Origin: Meridianimarinicoccus sp044221805
GTDB taxonomy: Bacteria > Pseudomonadota > Alphaproteobacteria > Rhodobacterales > Rhodobacteraceae
DNA: 64,000 nt
Assembly: GCA_044221805.1 (NCBI GenBank)
Contig: JBGAOK010000001.1
Span: forward strand, 62,001 to 126,000
Direction of reading: 5' to 3'
Of this stretch, positions 25,558 to 33,494 are shown one piece after another. Position 1 is the stretch's first letter, and every line of letters begins with the position of its first letter. The notes under the pieces are model-generated. The model had not been told where the DNA came from. It did no database searches and was given only the letters and a program-made list of their open reading frames with translations. The translations under genes and the position numbers were made by a program.

Positions 25558-27258
25558 TCACGCCGCGCCGGCCAGATGGCGGCCGGTGATGTAGCCGAAT
25601 GTCATCGCCGGCCCCAGGGTGATCCCGGCGCCCGGATAGGTCCCGCCCATGATCGAGGCCCGGTCGTTGCCGACCGCATAGAGCCCGCCGATGGGCGTGT
25701 CGGTCCGGTCAAGCACCTGGCCTTCGACCGTGGTCCTGAGCCCGTCGAAGGTGCCGAGATCCCCCATCACCACGCGGACCGCATAGAACGGCGCGGCCTC
25801 GATCGGCGCGACGCAGGGATTGGGGGTCTGTTCGGGGTCGGCGAGATAGCGGTTGAAGCTGGTCCGGCCGCGGTGGAAGGCCGGATCCTCGCCCCGGGCC
25901 GCCGGGCCGTTATGGGCGCGCACCGTCGCTTCCAGCCCCGCCGGGTCGATGCCGCAGGCACGGGCAAGTTCGGCCAGGCTGCGCCCGGTCTTCAGGTAGC
26001 CGGTGCGCAAGGACAGCGAGGTCGGCACCGGCGCCGGCTTGGCATGGCCGAGCCCGTATTTCCGGATCGCGCGGCGGTCGCAGATCAGCCAGCAGGCGGT
26101 CTCGGACTCTCCTTCGCAGGCGGCGATCAGGGCGGCGCCGACGTCGTGGTAGCTTTCGGTTTCGTTGGTGAAGCGGCGGCCGGATTTCAGCACGGCGATG
26201 ATCCCCGGCTTGTAGCGGTCCAGCAGATGCGGGAAGGGTGCGAACCGGCCGCCGCCGAGCGGAACCTTGGACACCGGCATCCAGGCCGCGGGGCTGGGGA
26301 AGACCGTCTCGAACCTTGCGCCCACCTGCTCGGCCAGCGCGATGCCGTCGCCGGTGTTGTCCTCGGGCACCGGCGAGACATGTTCGCCGCCGCTGCGCAG
26401 ATGCGGATAGGCGCGCCGGATCCGCGCGAGGTCATGGGCGAAGCCGCCGCAGGCCAGCACCACGCCGCGTCGTGCCGTGATCCGGCGCTCGCCGCCGGGG
26501 CCGGCGACCATGGCGCCGGCAACCCGGCCGGTCTCGACGATCAGCGACCGGGCCGGCGTGTCGGTATGGATCGGGATGCCGAGGTCGAAGCAGCTTTTCG
26601 CCAGCCGGGCCGCCAGGGCGTTGCCCGAGGTCACCTTGGTGCCGCGGCCGAAACGGACAACCTCGGCGGCATGGGCGGCAAGGCGGCGGGCGACATAGGC
26701 GAAGGACACCGGCGATCTGGTGGCGTTGAAGAAATGCTTGATGTCGGCGTTCGAGGAATTGAACATCATCCCCATGAAGGTGATCGTCTGCAGCGGCGGG
26801 CGCAGCCGGGCGAGGTTGTCGCGCCCCAGCGCGCGGGTGTCGAACGGAGCGGCCAGCACCGACCTGCCCACATCCACCCCGCCCGGCGCGTCCGGGTGAT
26901 AGTCGGGATAGGCGGTCGGCACGAATTTCACCTCGGTCTGGCTCTCGAAGAAGCGCAGCATCTCGGGCCCGGCAGCGAGGAAGGCATCGACCGCCGCCGC
27001 GTCGAAGAAGTTGCCGGTCTCGGCCTGCAGGTAGCGGCGCGCCTCGGCCAGGCTGTCGGCGCCGCCGCAATGGGGGTTGCCGGGGATCCACAGCACCCCG
27101 CCGGAGAACGCGGTGGTGCCGCCGAAGACCGGCGCCTTCTCGATCACCACCACATCAAGGCCGTGCTTTGCCGCGGTGATGGCGGTGGCAAGGCCCCCCG
27201 CGCCCGACCCGATCACGAGCACGTCGCAGGACGTCGCCGCATTCAACTGACTGGTCAT
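25558..27258 (-). CDS. KstD-like FAD-dependent dehydrogenase 3
   Basis: This 566-residue flavoprotein is closest by eye to the one at 12744-14468. It has VLVIGSGAGGLATAIT for FAD, EKAPVFGGTTAFSGGVLW, RFTNETESYHDVG, YGLGHAKPAPVP and the C-terminal GGTYPGAGITLGPAMTFGYI. The last contains the Tyr/Gly pair that binds the substrate ketone in 3-ketosteroid-1-dehydrogenases. ATG 27258 (MTSQLNAA) was chosen for its GGGAGGATCC site; an in-frame start at 27345 reads through operator-like DNA. It heads the flavoprotein-SDR unit, divergent from the AraC regulator. Confidence 0.9.
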   Translation of the reverse strand: MTSQLNAATSCDVLVIGSGAGGLATAITAAKHGLDVVVIEKAPVFGGTTAFSGGVLWIPGNPHCGGADSLAEARRYLQAETGNFFDAAAVDAFLAAGPEMLRFFESQTEVKFVPTAYPDYHPDAPGGVDVGRSVLAAPFDTRALGRDNLARLRPPLQTITFMGMMFNSSNADIKHFFNATRSPVSFAYVARRLAAHAAEVVRFGRGTKVTSGNALAARLAKSCFDLGIPIHTDTPARSLIVETGRVAGAMVAGPGGERRITARRGVVLACGGFAHDLARIRRAYPHLRSGGEHVSPVPEDNTGDGIALAEQVGARFETVFPSPAAWMPVSKVPLGGGRFAPFPHLLDRYKPGIIAVLKSGRRFTNETESYHDVGAALIAACEGESETACWLICDRRAIRKYGLGHAKPAPVPTSLSLRTGYLKTGRSLAELARACGIDPAGLEATVRAHNGPAARGEDPAFHRGRTSFNRYLADPEQTPNPCVAPIEAAPFYAVRVVMGDLGTFDGLRTTVEGQVLDRTDTPIGGLYAVGNDRASIMGGTYPGAGITLGPAMTFGYITGRHLAGAA

Positions 27259-27287
27259 AGGATCCTCCCTCTTGTTCCGGGAGGTAC

Positions 27288-27315
27288 TGCCGGACGGCCC
27301 GGTCATGAATGGACG
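27288..27315 (-). promoter_or_regulatory. Shared operator-like motif, copy B
   Basis: Read on the minus strand this 28-bp stretch (CGTCCATTCA, GACCG, CCGTCCGGCA) matches copy A at 19266-19295. It ends 30 bp upstream of the flavoprotein 3 start, and its other edge lies 75 bp before the AraC ATG. This placement suits activation of flavoprotein 3 and feedback on the regulator. The decisive test is a motif search plus binding assay with the AraC protein. Confidence 0.45.
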
Positions 27316-27389
27316 GCGCCCGCGATTCCTTGCACAATCCATCATGGAAGCGCGTCCGCCAGAGGCGCGCCGAGCGGAGGAGACCCGCC

Positions 27390-28295
27390 ATGCCCGACGG
27401 CGGAAAGGCCGACATACCCCGTTATTTCCTTTACGGAGATCGGCTTCAGGACGTGGAGCTGGACTTCCTTCACGCCGAGCCGATCCGCGAGCGGAGCGGG
27501 GCCAACGATTGGACGATCCGTGCCCATGCCCATCCCGACCACGTGCAGTTCCTGCTGGTCGACCGCGAGGGTGGCGCGATCCGCATCGAGGACCGCCGCT
27601 TCCTGATCGAGGCGCCGGCCCTGGTGGTCGTTCCGGCCGCCATGGTCCACGAGATCCAGTTCCGGCCCGGCAGCGACGGCACCGTGGTCACCGCGGCGCT
27701 GGCCTATCTGCGCCATGTCGCCCGGGGCGACGCCCGGCTGGCCGACGGGCTGGCTCAGCCCGACGTCCACGCCCTGTCCGGCACCGGCCCGATCGCCGAG
27801 GCGCTTGCCGCCGCCTTTGCCGGGATCCTGCGGGAATATGTCTGGTCGGCGCCGGGCCGTCGGCCGGCGATCCTCGCGCACATGCTGCAGGTGCTTGTCG
27901 CGCTGATGCGCCTGCGCAGCGGGCGCAGCGTCGCGCGGGTCGACGACGGTAACCGCGATCAGGCGATCCTCGAGCGGTACCGCACCCGGCTCGAGGCCCA
28001 TTTCCGCAGCGAGAAGCGGCTGGACTTCTATGCCGACGCCGCCGGCGTCTCGCCCCAGCGGCTGAACCAGGCCTGCAAGGCGCGGACCGGCAAGACCGCG
28101 TCGGAACTCCTGCACGAGCGGATCGTCGTCGAGGCCAAGCGCTGCCTGATCTACATGGACACCGGCGTGGCCGAGGTCGGGTACGGCCTCGGCTTCGAGG
28201 ACCCGGCCTATTTCAGCCGGTTTTTCGCCCGCCGGGTCGGCGTCCCCCCGGTCGTCTATCGCGAGCACCACCGCTCGGCTGTCCCGGGCGGGTGA
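27390..28295 (+). CDS. AraC family regulator, PobR-like
   Basis: This 301-residue activator has an N-terminal cupin-type sensor beginning IPRYFLYGDRLQDVELDFLH, with WTIRAHAHPDHVQFLLV. That opening is typical of the PobR/HpaA-like AraC group that senses 4-hydroxybenzoate-type ring acids. The C-terminal two helix-turn-helix domain has FYADAAGVSPQRLNQACKA and VAEVGYGLGFEDPAYFSRFF. The start is ATG 27390, with GGAGGAG 7 bases upstream. It is divergent from flavoprotein 3, with a shared motif between, and is followed by a NIPSNAP gene. The PobR likeness supports an aromatic or pre-aromatic inducer. Confidence 0.9.
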   Translation: MPDGGKADIPRYFLYGDRLQDVELDFLHAEPIRERSGANDWTIRAHAHPDHVQFLLVDREGGAIRIEDRRFLIEAPALVVVPAAMVHEIQFRPGSDGTVVTAALAYLRHVARGDARLADGLAQPDVHALSGTGPIAEALAAAFAGILREYVWSAPGRRPAILAHMLQVLVALMRLRSGRSVARVDDGNRDQAILERYRTRLEAHFRSEKRLDFYADAAGVSPQRLNQACKARTGKTASELLHERIVVEAKRCLIYMDTGVAEVGYGLGFEDPAYFSRFFARRVGVPPVVYREHHRSAVPGG

Positions 28296-28378
28296 GCGAT
28301 CCGTCCAAGTCCGGACCCGGCGGGTCCATTCCGCGACTCCGGCGGGTCCGGCATCGTCGCGGGCGGGAGGGCCGCGCA

Positions 28379-28957
28379 ATGCTGCACGAATTGCGGATCT
28401 ATGACCTTATGACGGGCGCCGTGCCGGCCTATGCGGACCTGTTCCGGTTCCGCGGCATCCAGCACGTCACCCGCCACCTGCCGATGGTCGGCTACTGGGC
28501 GACCGACAGCGGTGCGCTGAACCGACTCTATCACCTCTGGGTCTATGACAGCCTCGCGGAACGGGACGCCTGTCGGGCCGGGCTGACGACGGATGCCGGC
28601 TGGATGCAGGGCTTCGTCCCTGAGGGGTTTGCGCTGATCCGCCGGCAGCGGAACCTGATCCTGCAGCTTGACGCCGGATCGCCGGCGCTGGACCGGGCGG
28701 TCGCGGCGCGCCGGACGCCGCACCAGGCGGCGATGCCCGGAACGCCGCTTCTCGCCCCGGGGCGGATGTCGCTGGTCGACCGCCCCGGCGACCCGGCGGA
28801 CGGGACGCGGATCGCGCTGTGGCGCGTGGTCTCGGGCGCAGCACCGGGGCGCCGTCTGGCGCTGCACGCCCATGGCGCGGGCGATCCCTTCGTGACCGCC
28901 GCCGGTGCCGCGCGGCACGTGGTGCTGCGTGCCTTCAGCTTCTCGCCGCTGCGCTGA
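28379..28957 (+). CDS. NIPSNAP family protein
   Basis: This 192-residue protein opens with MLHELRIYDLMTGAVPAYADL, the canonical NIPSNAP YELR-Y-type start. VGYWATDSGALNRLYHLWVYDSLAERD follows, which is the conserved second half of the module. The second half of the protein is a diverged repeat (LWRVVSGAAPG). GGGAGG lies upstream of ATG 28379. Its last 23 bp overlap the 3' end of the convergent SDR gene. NIPSNAP proteins have no agreed bacterial reaction; two in one cluster suggests a pathway role. Confidence 0.85.
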   Translation: MLHELRIYDLMTGAVPAYADLFRFRGIQHVTRHLPMVGYWATDSGALNRLYHLWVYDSLAERDACRAGLTTDAGWMQGFVPEGFALIRRQRNLILQLDAGSPALDRAVAARRTPHQAAMPGTPLLAPGRMSLVDRPGDPADGTRIALWRVVSGAAPGRRLALHAHGAGDPFVTAAGAARHVVLRAFSFSPLR

Positions 28958-29726
28958 AGGCATCCCCCGCCGCGCCGAAGGCCGACCAGCCGGCATCCAC
29001 GGTCAGCACGGTTCCGGTGATGGCGCTGGCGGCGGGCGAGGCGAGGAACCAGACCGCCTCGGCGATCTCTGTGGGCGCGATCATGCGGCCCATCGGCGTG
29101 CGCCGCCGGATCAGGTCGGGGTCGAGCAGGCCCTGGGCCACGAGGCCGCGGACCAGTTCGGTTTCCACATAGCCCGGCGCGACCGCGGTCACGCGGATCC
29201 CCGCCGCGGCCCATTCGCAGGCCATGTTTCGGGTCAGCGCGACGATCCCGGCCTTGGCGGCGCCATAGGCATTGCGCCGGGGCAGTCCGGCGAAGGCGGC
29301 GATCGAAGCGAGGTTCACGATCGCCCCGCCGCGGCCGCCGGCGATCATCGCGGTCGCCACGCGCTGGGACATCAGGAACGTGCCCGCGAGGTGGACGTCG
29401 AGCACCCGGCGGAAATGGCCGGCGTCCTGCTCGACGGTCGGCACGTTCACATCGCCGATGCCGGCATTGTTCACCAGCACGTCCGGGGTGCCGAGGGTTG
29501 CGGCGACCCGCTCGCAGGTGGCCGCGACCGAGTCCGGGTCGGCCACATCGCAGGCAAGCCCCAGATGCGCCGGACCCAGTTCGGCGGCCCGCGCCGCCGC
29601 TCTGCCGCCGTCGATATCGGCGATGGCGACGGCATGGCCAGCGACGGCAAAGCGCCGGGCGATCGCCCAGCCAATGCCGTCGGCGCCGCCGGTGACGAGG
29701 GTGGTCGGGGATGCGGTGTCTGTCAT
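28935..29726 (-). CDS. Classical SDR oxidoreductase
   Basis: This 263-residue short-chain dehydrogenase has TGGADGIG for cofactor, CDVAD, the structural NNAG motif, active-site Ser in NLASIAAF and Tyr-x-x-x-Lys in AYGAAKAGIV. It ends with the TGTVLTVDAGW segment. Asp after the second strand (IADID) points to NAD. It is the third SDR of this island and is transcribed alone on the minus strand. Its 3' end overlaps the NIPSNAP gene by 23 bp. Substrate is unknown; ring-alcohol oxidation is inferred from context. Confidence 0.92.
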   Translation of the reverse strand: MTDTASPTTLVTGGADGIGWAIARRFAVAGHAVAIADIDGGRAAARAAELGPAHLGLACDVADPDSVAATCERVAATLGTPDVLVNNAGIGDVNVPTVEQDAGHFRRVLDVHLAGTFLMSQRVATAMIAGGRGGAIVNLASIAAFAGLPRRNAYGAAKAGIVALTRNMACEWAAAGIRVTAVAPGYVETELVRGLVAQGLLDPDLIRRRTPMGRMIAPTEIAEAVWFLASPAASAITGTVLTVDAGWSAFGAAGDAFSAAARS

Positions 29727-30304
29727 GGTGTTTCCTCCCCGCCGAAGGATCGGCCCGTCCCCGCCGCAGCGCCATGCACCGAACCGGCCGGGGCTTGGAC
29801 TTTACCAGCCGGGCGCAGCCGCCGCGCCGCGGCAACGCCTGCCCGGCAGGCTGAGGGCCAGGGTGGACCCCTGGCCGGCGAGCGGTCGTGCCCGGCCACG
29901 GCGGGCTGATGCAGCGTTGTTGCACGACTTTGACGATCAGAGCCCTGGAACGGCACATTGCCCATAGTCTGCAACGGGTTGCGATGGTCCGAAAAGGTAC
30001 GCCGGAATCGGGATCACGCTGACCCGCATCGAAAGCCGACAATGGATTGCCGCCCGGTCTGGCCGAACTCCCGCGTTATTCTGCGCCGCGGCCCGAGCAG
30101 ATCGTCATTTTCCGATCACTGCTTGGTGTTCTCTCGAGGGCATTCACTTTTGACCTCCACCTGTTGGAGCTTGGGATCTGATTAACAGTCTTGCCGGCGC
30201 AACCCGGTTCCCTGTATCACTCTCGAAGGCGAATGAATGTCGCCTGCCGAATGGGGAGCGGGCTCGTGCAGCCCGGAGTCGGCCAAGAATCCGGAGAATA
30301 CCGC
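29727..30304. other. 578-bp spacer between catabolic and toxin-like blocks
   Basis: No gene is seen. The left part is GC-rich and the right part markedly more AT-rich, which marks a compositional boundary. TTGACC at 30150-30155 is a fair -35 match, without a good -10 at 17 bases. CTCCA-CCTGT-TGGAG overlaps it as a small inverted repeat. GGAG lies 10 bases before GTG 30305. A GCGTTGTTGCACGA string near 29914 recalls some IS ends but lacks a partner. Confidence 0.5.
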
Positions 30305-31291
30305 GTGGAACAACGAAACGGTGCCATTCGCGTTGTCTGTTTCGCACAAAAGTCGATCCGAATCCTCCTTGTGGCAACCGCACTGCTGGCCCCTGTTTCA
30401 GCGGGCGCGTTCGGCACGATCAACGCCATGGGACAGGCTGCCGAACACGAGAAGATCACCCGGTTGGCGTTGCAACCGATGGGGTTCCAGCCGGAATCTC
30501 TGGATGAAATCGCGGGAAAACCCGGAACCTGGGGCGCGGTGGGCGCCCCTGACAATCCGGCCCGCAATCTGATCACGAGTGACCAGGCCCATTGCGACAA
30601 CGGCGACTATCTGGGAATCTCCGGATATCCTAACACGTCCGATACGGCGAGGCAGACGCTGACCAGCTGCAAGACGTGGATGCTGACAAATCTCGACAAG
30701 GCCGTGACCGCTTCGGCGGCGTTGCTTGATGACAGAGGCAACATCCGGGACTCGCAGATTCCGACGTTCGTGTCCTGCACCTATCTGGGTAACCCGGGAC
30801 GCGCGAAATGCAATGTAATTGAAGCGCTCGGCCTGGCCATGCACGCCGGCCAGGATTTCTACTCCCATACCAACTGGACCGACCAAGTCGTGCTGGGTCA
30901 GGTCACGATCGCCAATCCCCCGGGACTCGGCAACACCGCGCCGGCCGACTGGCTGAACCCGGCTTCGAATGTCGGGTTTCCGGACGGTCTGATCAGCGGA
31001 TGCTTCGTGTTCAAGCCCGAGTCGGCCTTCTGTCCCGGCCGCGTACGGCATCAGGACCTGAACAAGGACGAGGGGTCCATCGACATGGCCACCGGTGCCA
31101 TCGGTCGTGGCACAACCCCGCGCGCCCAGGGCAACGACAATTTCAACAGGGCGGTGTCCGCCGCAATCGCGGACACCCGGAACAAATGGGCTTATTTCAA
31201 GAACACCGTCGTCAGCACTTATGGCGAGACCCGGGGAAATCGGATCATCTGTGCAATCACCAACGACCGGCCTCTGCGGACCTGTCCATGA
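30305..31291 (+). CDS. Exported Het-C/phospholipase C-like protein
   Basis: This 328-residue protein starts at GTG 30305 (GGAG upstream). It has a signal peptide, IRILLVATALLAPVSAGA, with predicted cleavage near residue 35. The mature part contains His48 in AEHEKITRLAL and the motif HAGQDFYSHTNW (His180, Asp184, His188). This matches the zinc-binding helix of Het-C and related phospholipase C/S1-P1 nuclease-type proteins (HTLEDFxAHSNW-like). At least eight cysteines fit an oxidised periplasmic or secreted protein. It precedes two helical pore-former-like genes. A membrane-damaging or phosphodiesterase activity is inferred and not shown. An upstream in-frame ATG at 30234 is possible but lacks a good site. 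Confidence 0.65.
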   Translation: MEQRNGAIRVVCFAQKSIRILLVATALLAPVSAGAFGTINAMGQAAEHEKITRLALQPMGFQPESLDEIAGKPGTWGAVGAPDNPARNLITSDQAHCDNGDYLGISGYPNTSDTARQTLTSCKTWMLTNLDKAVTASAALLDDRGNIRDSQIPTFVSCTYLGNPGRAKCNVIEALGLAMHAGQDFYSHTNWTDQVVLGQVTIANPPGLGNTAPADWLNPASNVGFPDGLISGCFVFKPESAFCPGRVRHQDLNKDEGSIDMATGAIGRGTTPRAQGNDNFNRAVSAAIADTRNKWAYFKNTVVSTYGETRGNRIICAITNDRPLRTCP

Positions 31292-31399
31292 TCTGCGGCT
31301 AGCACCGGCGACTGTCAGGGGTCGACCCGGCATCCGGACCGGGACGCGTGTCTGTCTGCCCGATCCGGGCATGGCCGATCAGAGAGCTGGGGTAGGGGA

Positions 31400-32245
31400 A
31401 TGACGTCAGGACGTCCGATCAGCGAGTTCGAGGCCTGGATTGCGTCCGGGGGCGAGGCTCGCGCCGGATTGCCGGCCGGATCGCTGTCGACGCTGTCGGG
31501 TTCGCTGGCCGGGCTGAAGGCGACCATGGAGCTGGTCTTCGTCAGGCTGCGCGCGATCACCGGCGTGTGGAACCAGCTCGCCGGCGACAACGGACTCGGC
31601 GACAATGCCGCGAAAGAACTGATCAATTCAGTGCTGAACGATCTGACGGACGCCTACGGACTTCTGGCTACGGGCCAGAGCCAGGCGTCGGCCGTCTCCA
31701 GCGACGCAAATCTCGCCCGCACCCGGATTGGCGGCTCGATCGCCGCGTACAAGGCGATGATGGCGGTCGAGCAGGTGGAGATCGAGCGGCTGGAGGCGCT
31801 TGTCAACAGTCTCAACATGCGCCTGACAAACATCCGGAACGAGGTCGAGGGCTGGGACGGCTTCTGGAAAGGGATGGCGATCGTGTTCTCGTTGGGAATC
31901 TACGACCCGATGGAGGAAAACAGATCGAAGATTCGTCAGGAGATCGAAGCCACGAACGCGCTGGCCGTGTCGGCACGAGCGGCGCGGGAGTTGAAGGAGA
32001 CCCACCAGAGGGAACTGGAAGCCTGCCTTTCCACTCTGGACCGGATCGACGGTCTTGAAGCCCGTGTGGCGGAACTCGCGCAGGATGTGTCCGAGGGCCT
32101 GCGGCAAGCCCGCGATGCGCGCGTCCAGGCGGAAAAGGCGCAGGAGCGTGATGGCGGCCTTCTGGGTCCGATCTTTGCAAGGCTCGCGGCCCACCGGATT
32201 GGAAATCTGGTCACGTGGGCGTCGAATTCTCGCCCCTTCGAATGA
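31400..32245 (+). CDS. Helical ClyA/XaxB-like pore-forming toxin component
   Basis: This 281-residue protein is almost entirely predicted alpha helix with long amphipathic stretches. A single short hydrophobic insertion, FWKGMAIVFSLGIYDPM (residues ~154-171), lies between two long coiled-coil arms. That layout is shared by alpha pore-forming toxins such as XaxB/YaxB and the HBL/Nhe/Cry6A group, where the hydrophobic hairpin enters the membrane. No signal peptide is present, as in XaxAB. It starts at ATG 31400 after GTAGGGGA, 108 bp after the Het-C-like gene and 30 bp before the next component. Assignment rests on architecture and local similarity; a structural role unrelated to toxicity cannot be excluded. 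Confidence 0.55.
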   Translation: MTSGRPISEFEAWIASGGEARAGLPAGSLSTLSGSLAGLKATMELVFVRLRAITGVWNQLAGDNGLGDNAAKELINSVLNDLTDAYGLLATGQSQASAVSSDANLARTRIGGSIAAYKAMMAVEQVEIERLEALVNSLNMRLTNIRNEVEGWDGFWKGMAIVFSLGIYDPMEENRSKIRQEIEATNALAVSARAARELKETHQRELEACLSTLDRIDGLEARVAELAQDVSEGLRQARDARVQAEKAQERDGGLLGPIFARLAAHRIGNLVTWASNSRPFE

Positions 32246-32275
32246 CAGAAATTTGTTGATGCACAGGAGGAGCGC

Positions 32276-33469
32276 ATGACTGATCAAGAAGACAAGCCGA
32301 CGCACAGTGCGGAAAGCGTCGCCAAAAGCTTCGAGCCGCTGGTGGGAATGATCGCGGCCCCCGTCGATGGGCGTTCGCCGCTGTGGCTGGCCTGGCACCA
32401 GTTGCAGGTCTACGCGACATGGTCCGAGCGGCTGCCGGTGGAAGAATCGGACTTCAAGGCGCTGATGGGCGCCTCTCCGGTGGGCTACAGCTTCTTCCCG
32501 CCCCTCCAGGAGGGGAACAAGATGATCGCCAAGGCGTCGAGCGAGTTTCTCCGCTCGACCTACGACGAGATCGTGAATGTCAGCAATGATCTGCTCAGCT
32601 TCGCCGAGAACGTGTCGCCCAATCACAACAAGATTCTCCTCACGGTGAAGGAACTGTTGGAGGCGGGTGCCGCGAGCGACGCCGTAACGCTGCTGACCGA
32701 CCTTCAGGACATGGCCAAGGCAAACGCGGAAACGGCCGGAACTCTGCAAAAGAAGCTGTCCGGCTACAAGGATGTCCTGTCGCAGGCGATCGGAAAATTC
32801 GACATTGCGAAAACGTCCCTGGAGAAAGACAGCAAGACGAACAAGGCCGAACTCGACAAGCTGATGGGAGACGAGAAGGTCGAAGGATCGCTGGCCTATC
32901 TGGAAAAGAAGATCAAGGATTTCAGGGCCGAGTACGACCATTATGTGATCGTCGCGTCGACCACGCCGACCTATGCCTGGGTCTGGCCGTTCGGGCCGAT
33001 CGCTGCCACCATTGTCGCCGGGATTTATGGGGACAAGGCGGTCAAGAAATTGAAGGAACTGGAAGAGGCCATCGACAAGGCCGCCAAGGCGCATGTCGCC
33101 GCCAACGCTGCCTACCAGGCGCGGACGATCTACGACGTCTCAAGTGAAGGGCGGAAGAACGCCCAGACCTTCACCAGTCTCGCCATATCGAACCTGGGCA
33201 TTGTGCAGACGGCATGGGGTGACGTGGTCAAGCACCTGGGAGAAATCCTGAAGTGGGCCAAAGCGACGACCAGCGACAATGCCGACGGTGGGCGGGACCC
33301 CAAGAGCATGGCGTTGGTTTCGATCTACCTCGGGCGCGTCGGTGAGGAGTGGGGGAAGATGGTTCCGATGCTGAAGGATCTGAGCACCGATCTTTATGTC
33401 CAGGTGGAGCCCGGAAAAACGACGCTTTCGGAAATGAGCGAAAAGATCCGGAAGCAACTCGCCGCCTGA
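32276..33469 (+). CDS. Helical XaxA-like pore-forming toxin component
   Basis: This 397-residue helical protein is close to the size of XaxA (about 400). N-terminal features include LAWHQLQVYATWSERLPVEE and SEFLRSTYDEIVNVSNDLLS. A hydrophobic head (residues ~223-256, YVIVASTTPTYAWVWPFGPI then AATIVAGIYG) is bracketed by Lys/Glu-rich coiled coils, as in ClyA-superfamily toxins. No signal peptide is seen. AGGAGGAG immediately precedes ATG 32276. With the preceding gene it forms a likely binary pair, as xaxAB genes do. Codon use is less GC-biased than the flanking catabolic and pump genes. Function is inferred. Confidence 0.6.
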   Translation: MTDQEDKPTHSAESVAKSFEPLVGMIAAPVDGRSPLWLAWHQLQVYATWSERLPVEESDFKALMGASPVGYSFFPPLQEGNKMIAKASSEFLRSTYDEIVNVSNDLLSFAENVSPNHNKILLTVKELLEAGAASDAVTLLTDLQDMAKANAETAGTLQKKLSGYKDVLSQAIGKFDIAKTSLEKDSKTNKAELDKLMGDEKVEGSLAYLEKKIKDFRAEYDHYVIVASTTPTYAWVWPFGPIAATIVAGIYGDKAVKKLKELEEAIDKAAKAHVAANAAYQARTIYDVSSEGRKNAQTFTSLAISNLGIVQTAWGDVVKHLGEILKWAKATTSDNADGGRDPKSMALVSIYLGRVGEEWGKMVPMLKDLSTDLYVQVEPGKTTLSEMSEKIRKQLAA

Positions 33470-33494
33470 GCGACCTGCGAAAAGGGAAGGCCCC

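Noticed and set aside
29905..29930. GCGTTGTTGCACGA string resembling an IS5/IS6-type end
   Set aside because: No inverted partner, no transposase sequence and a short match only.
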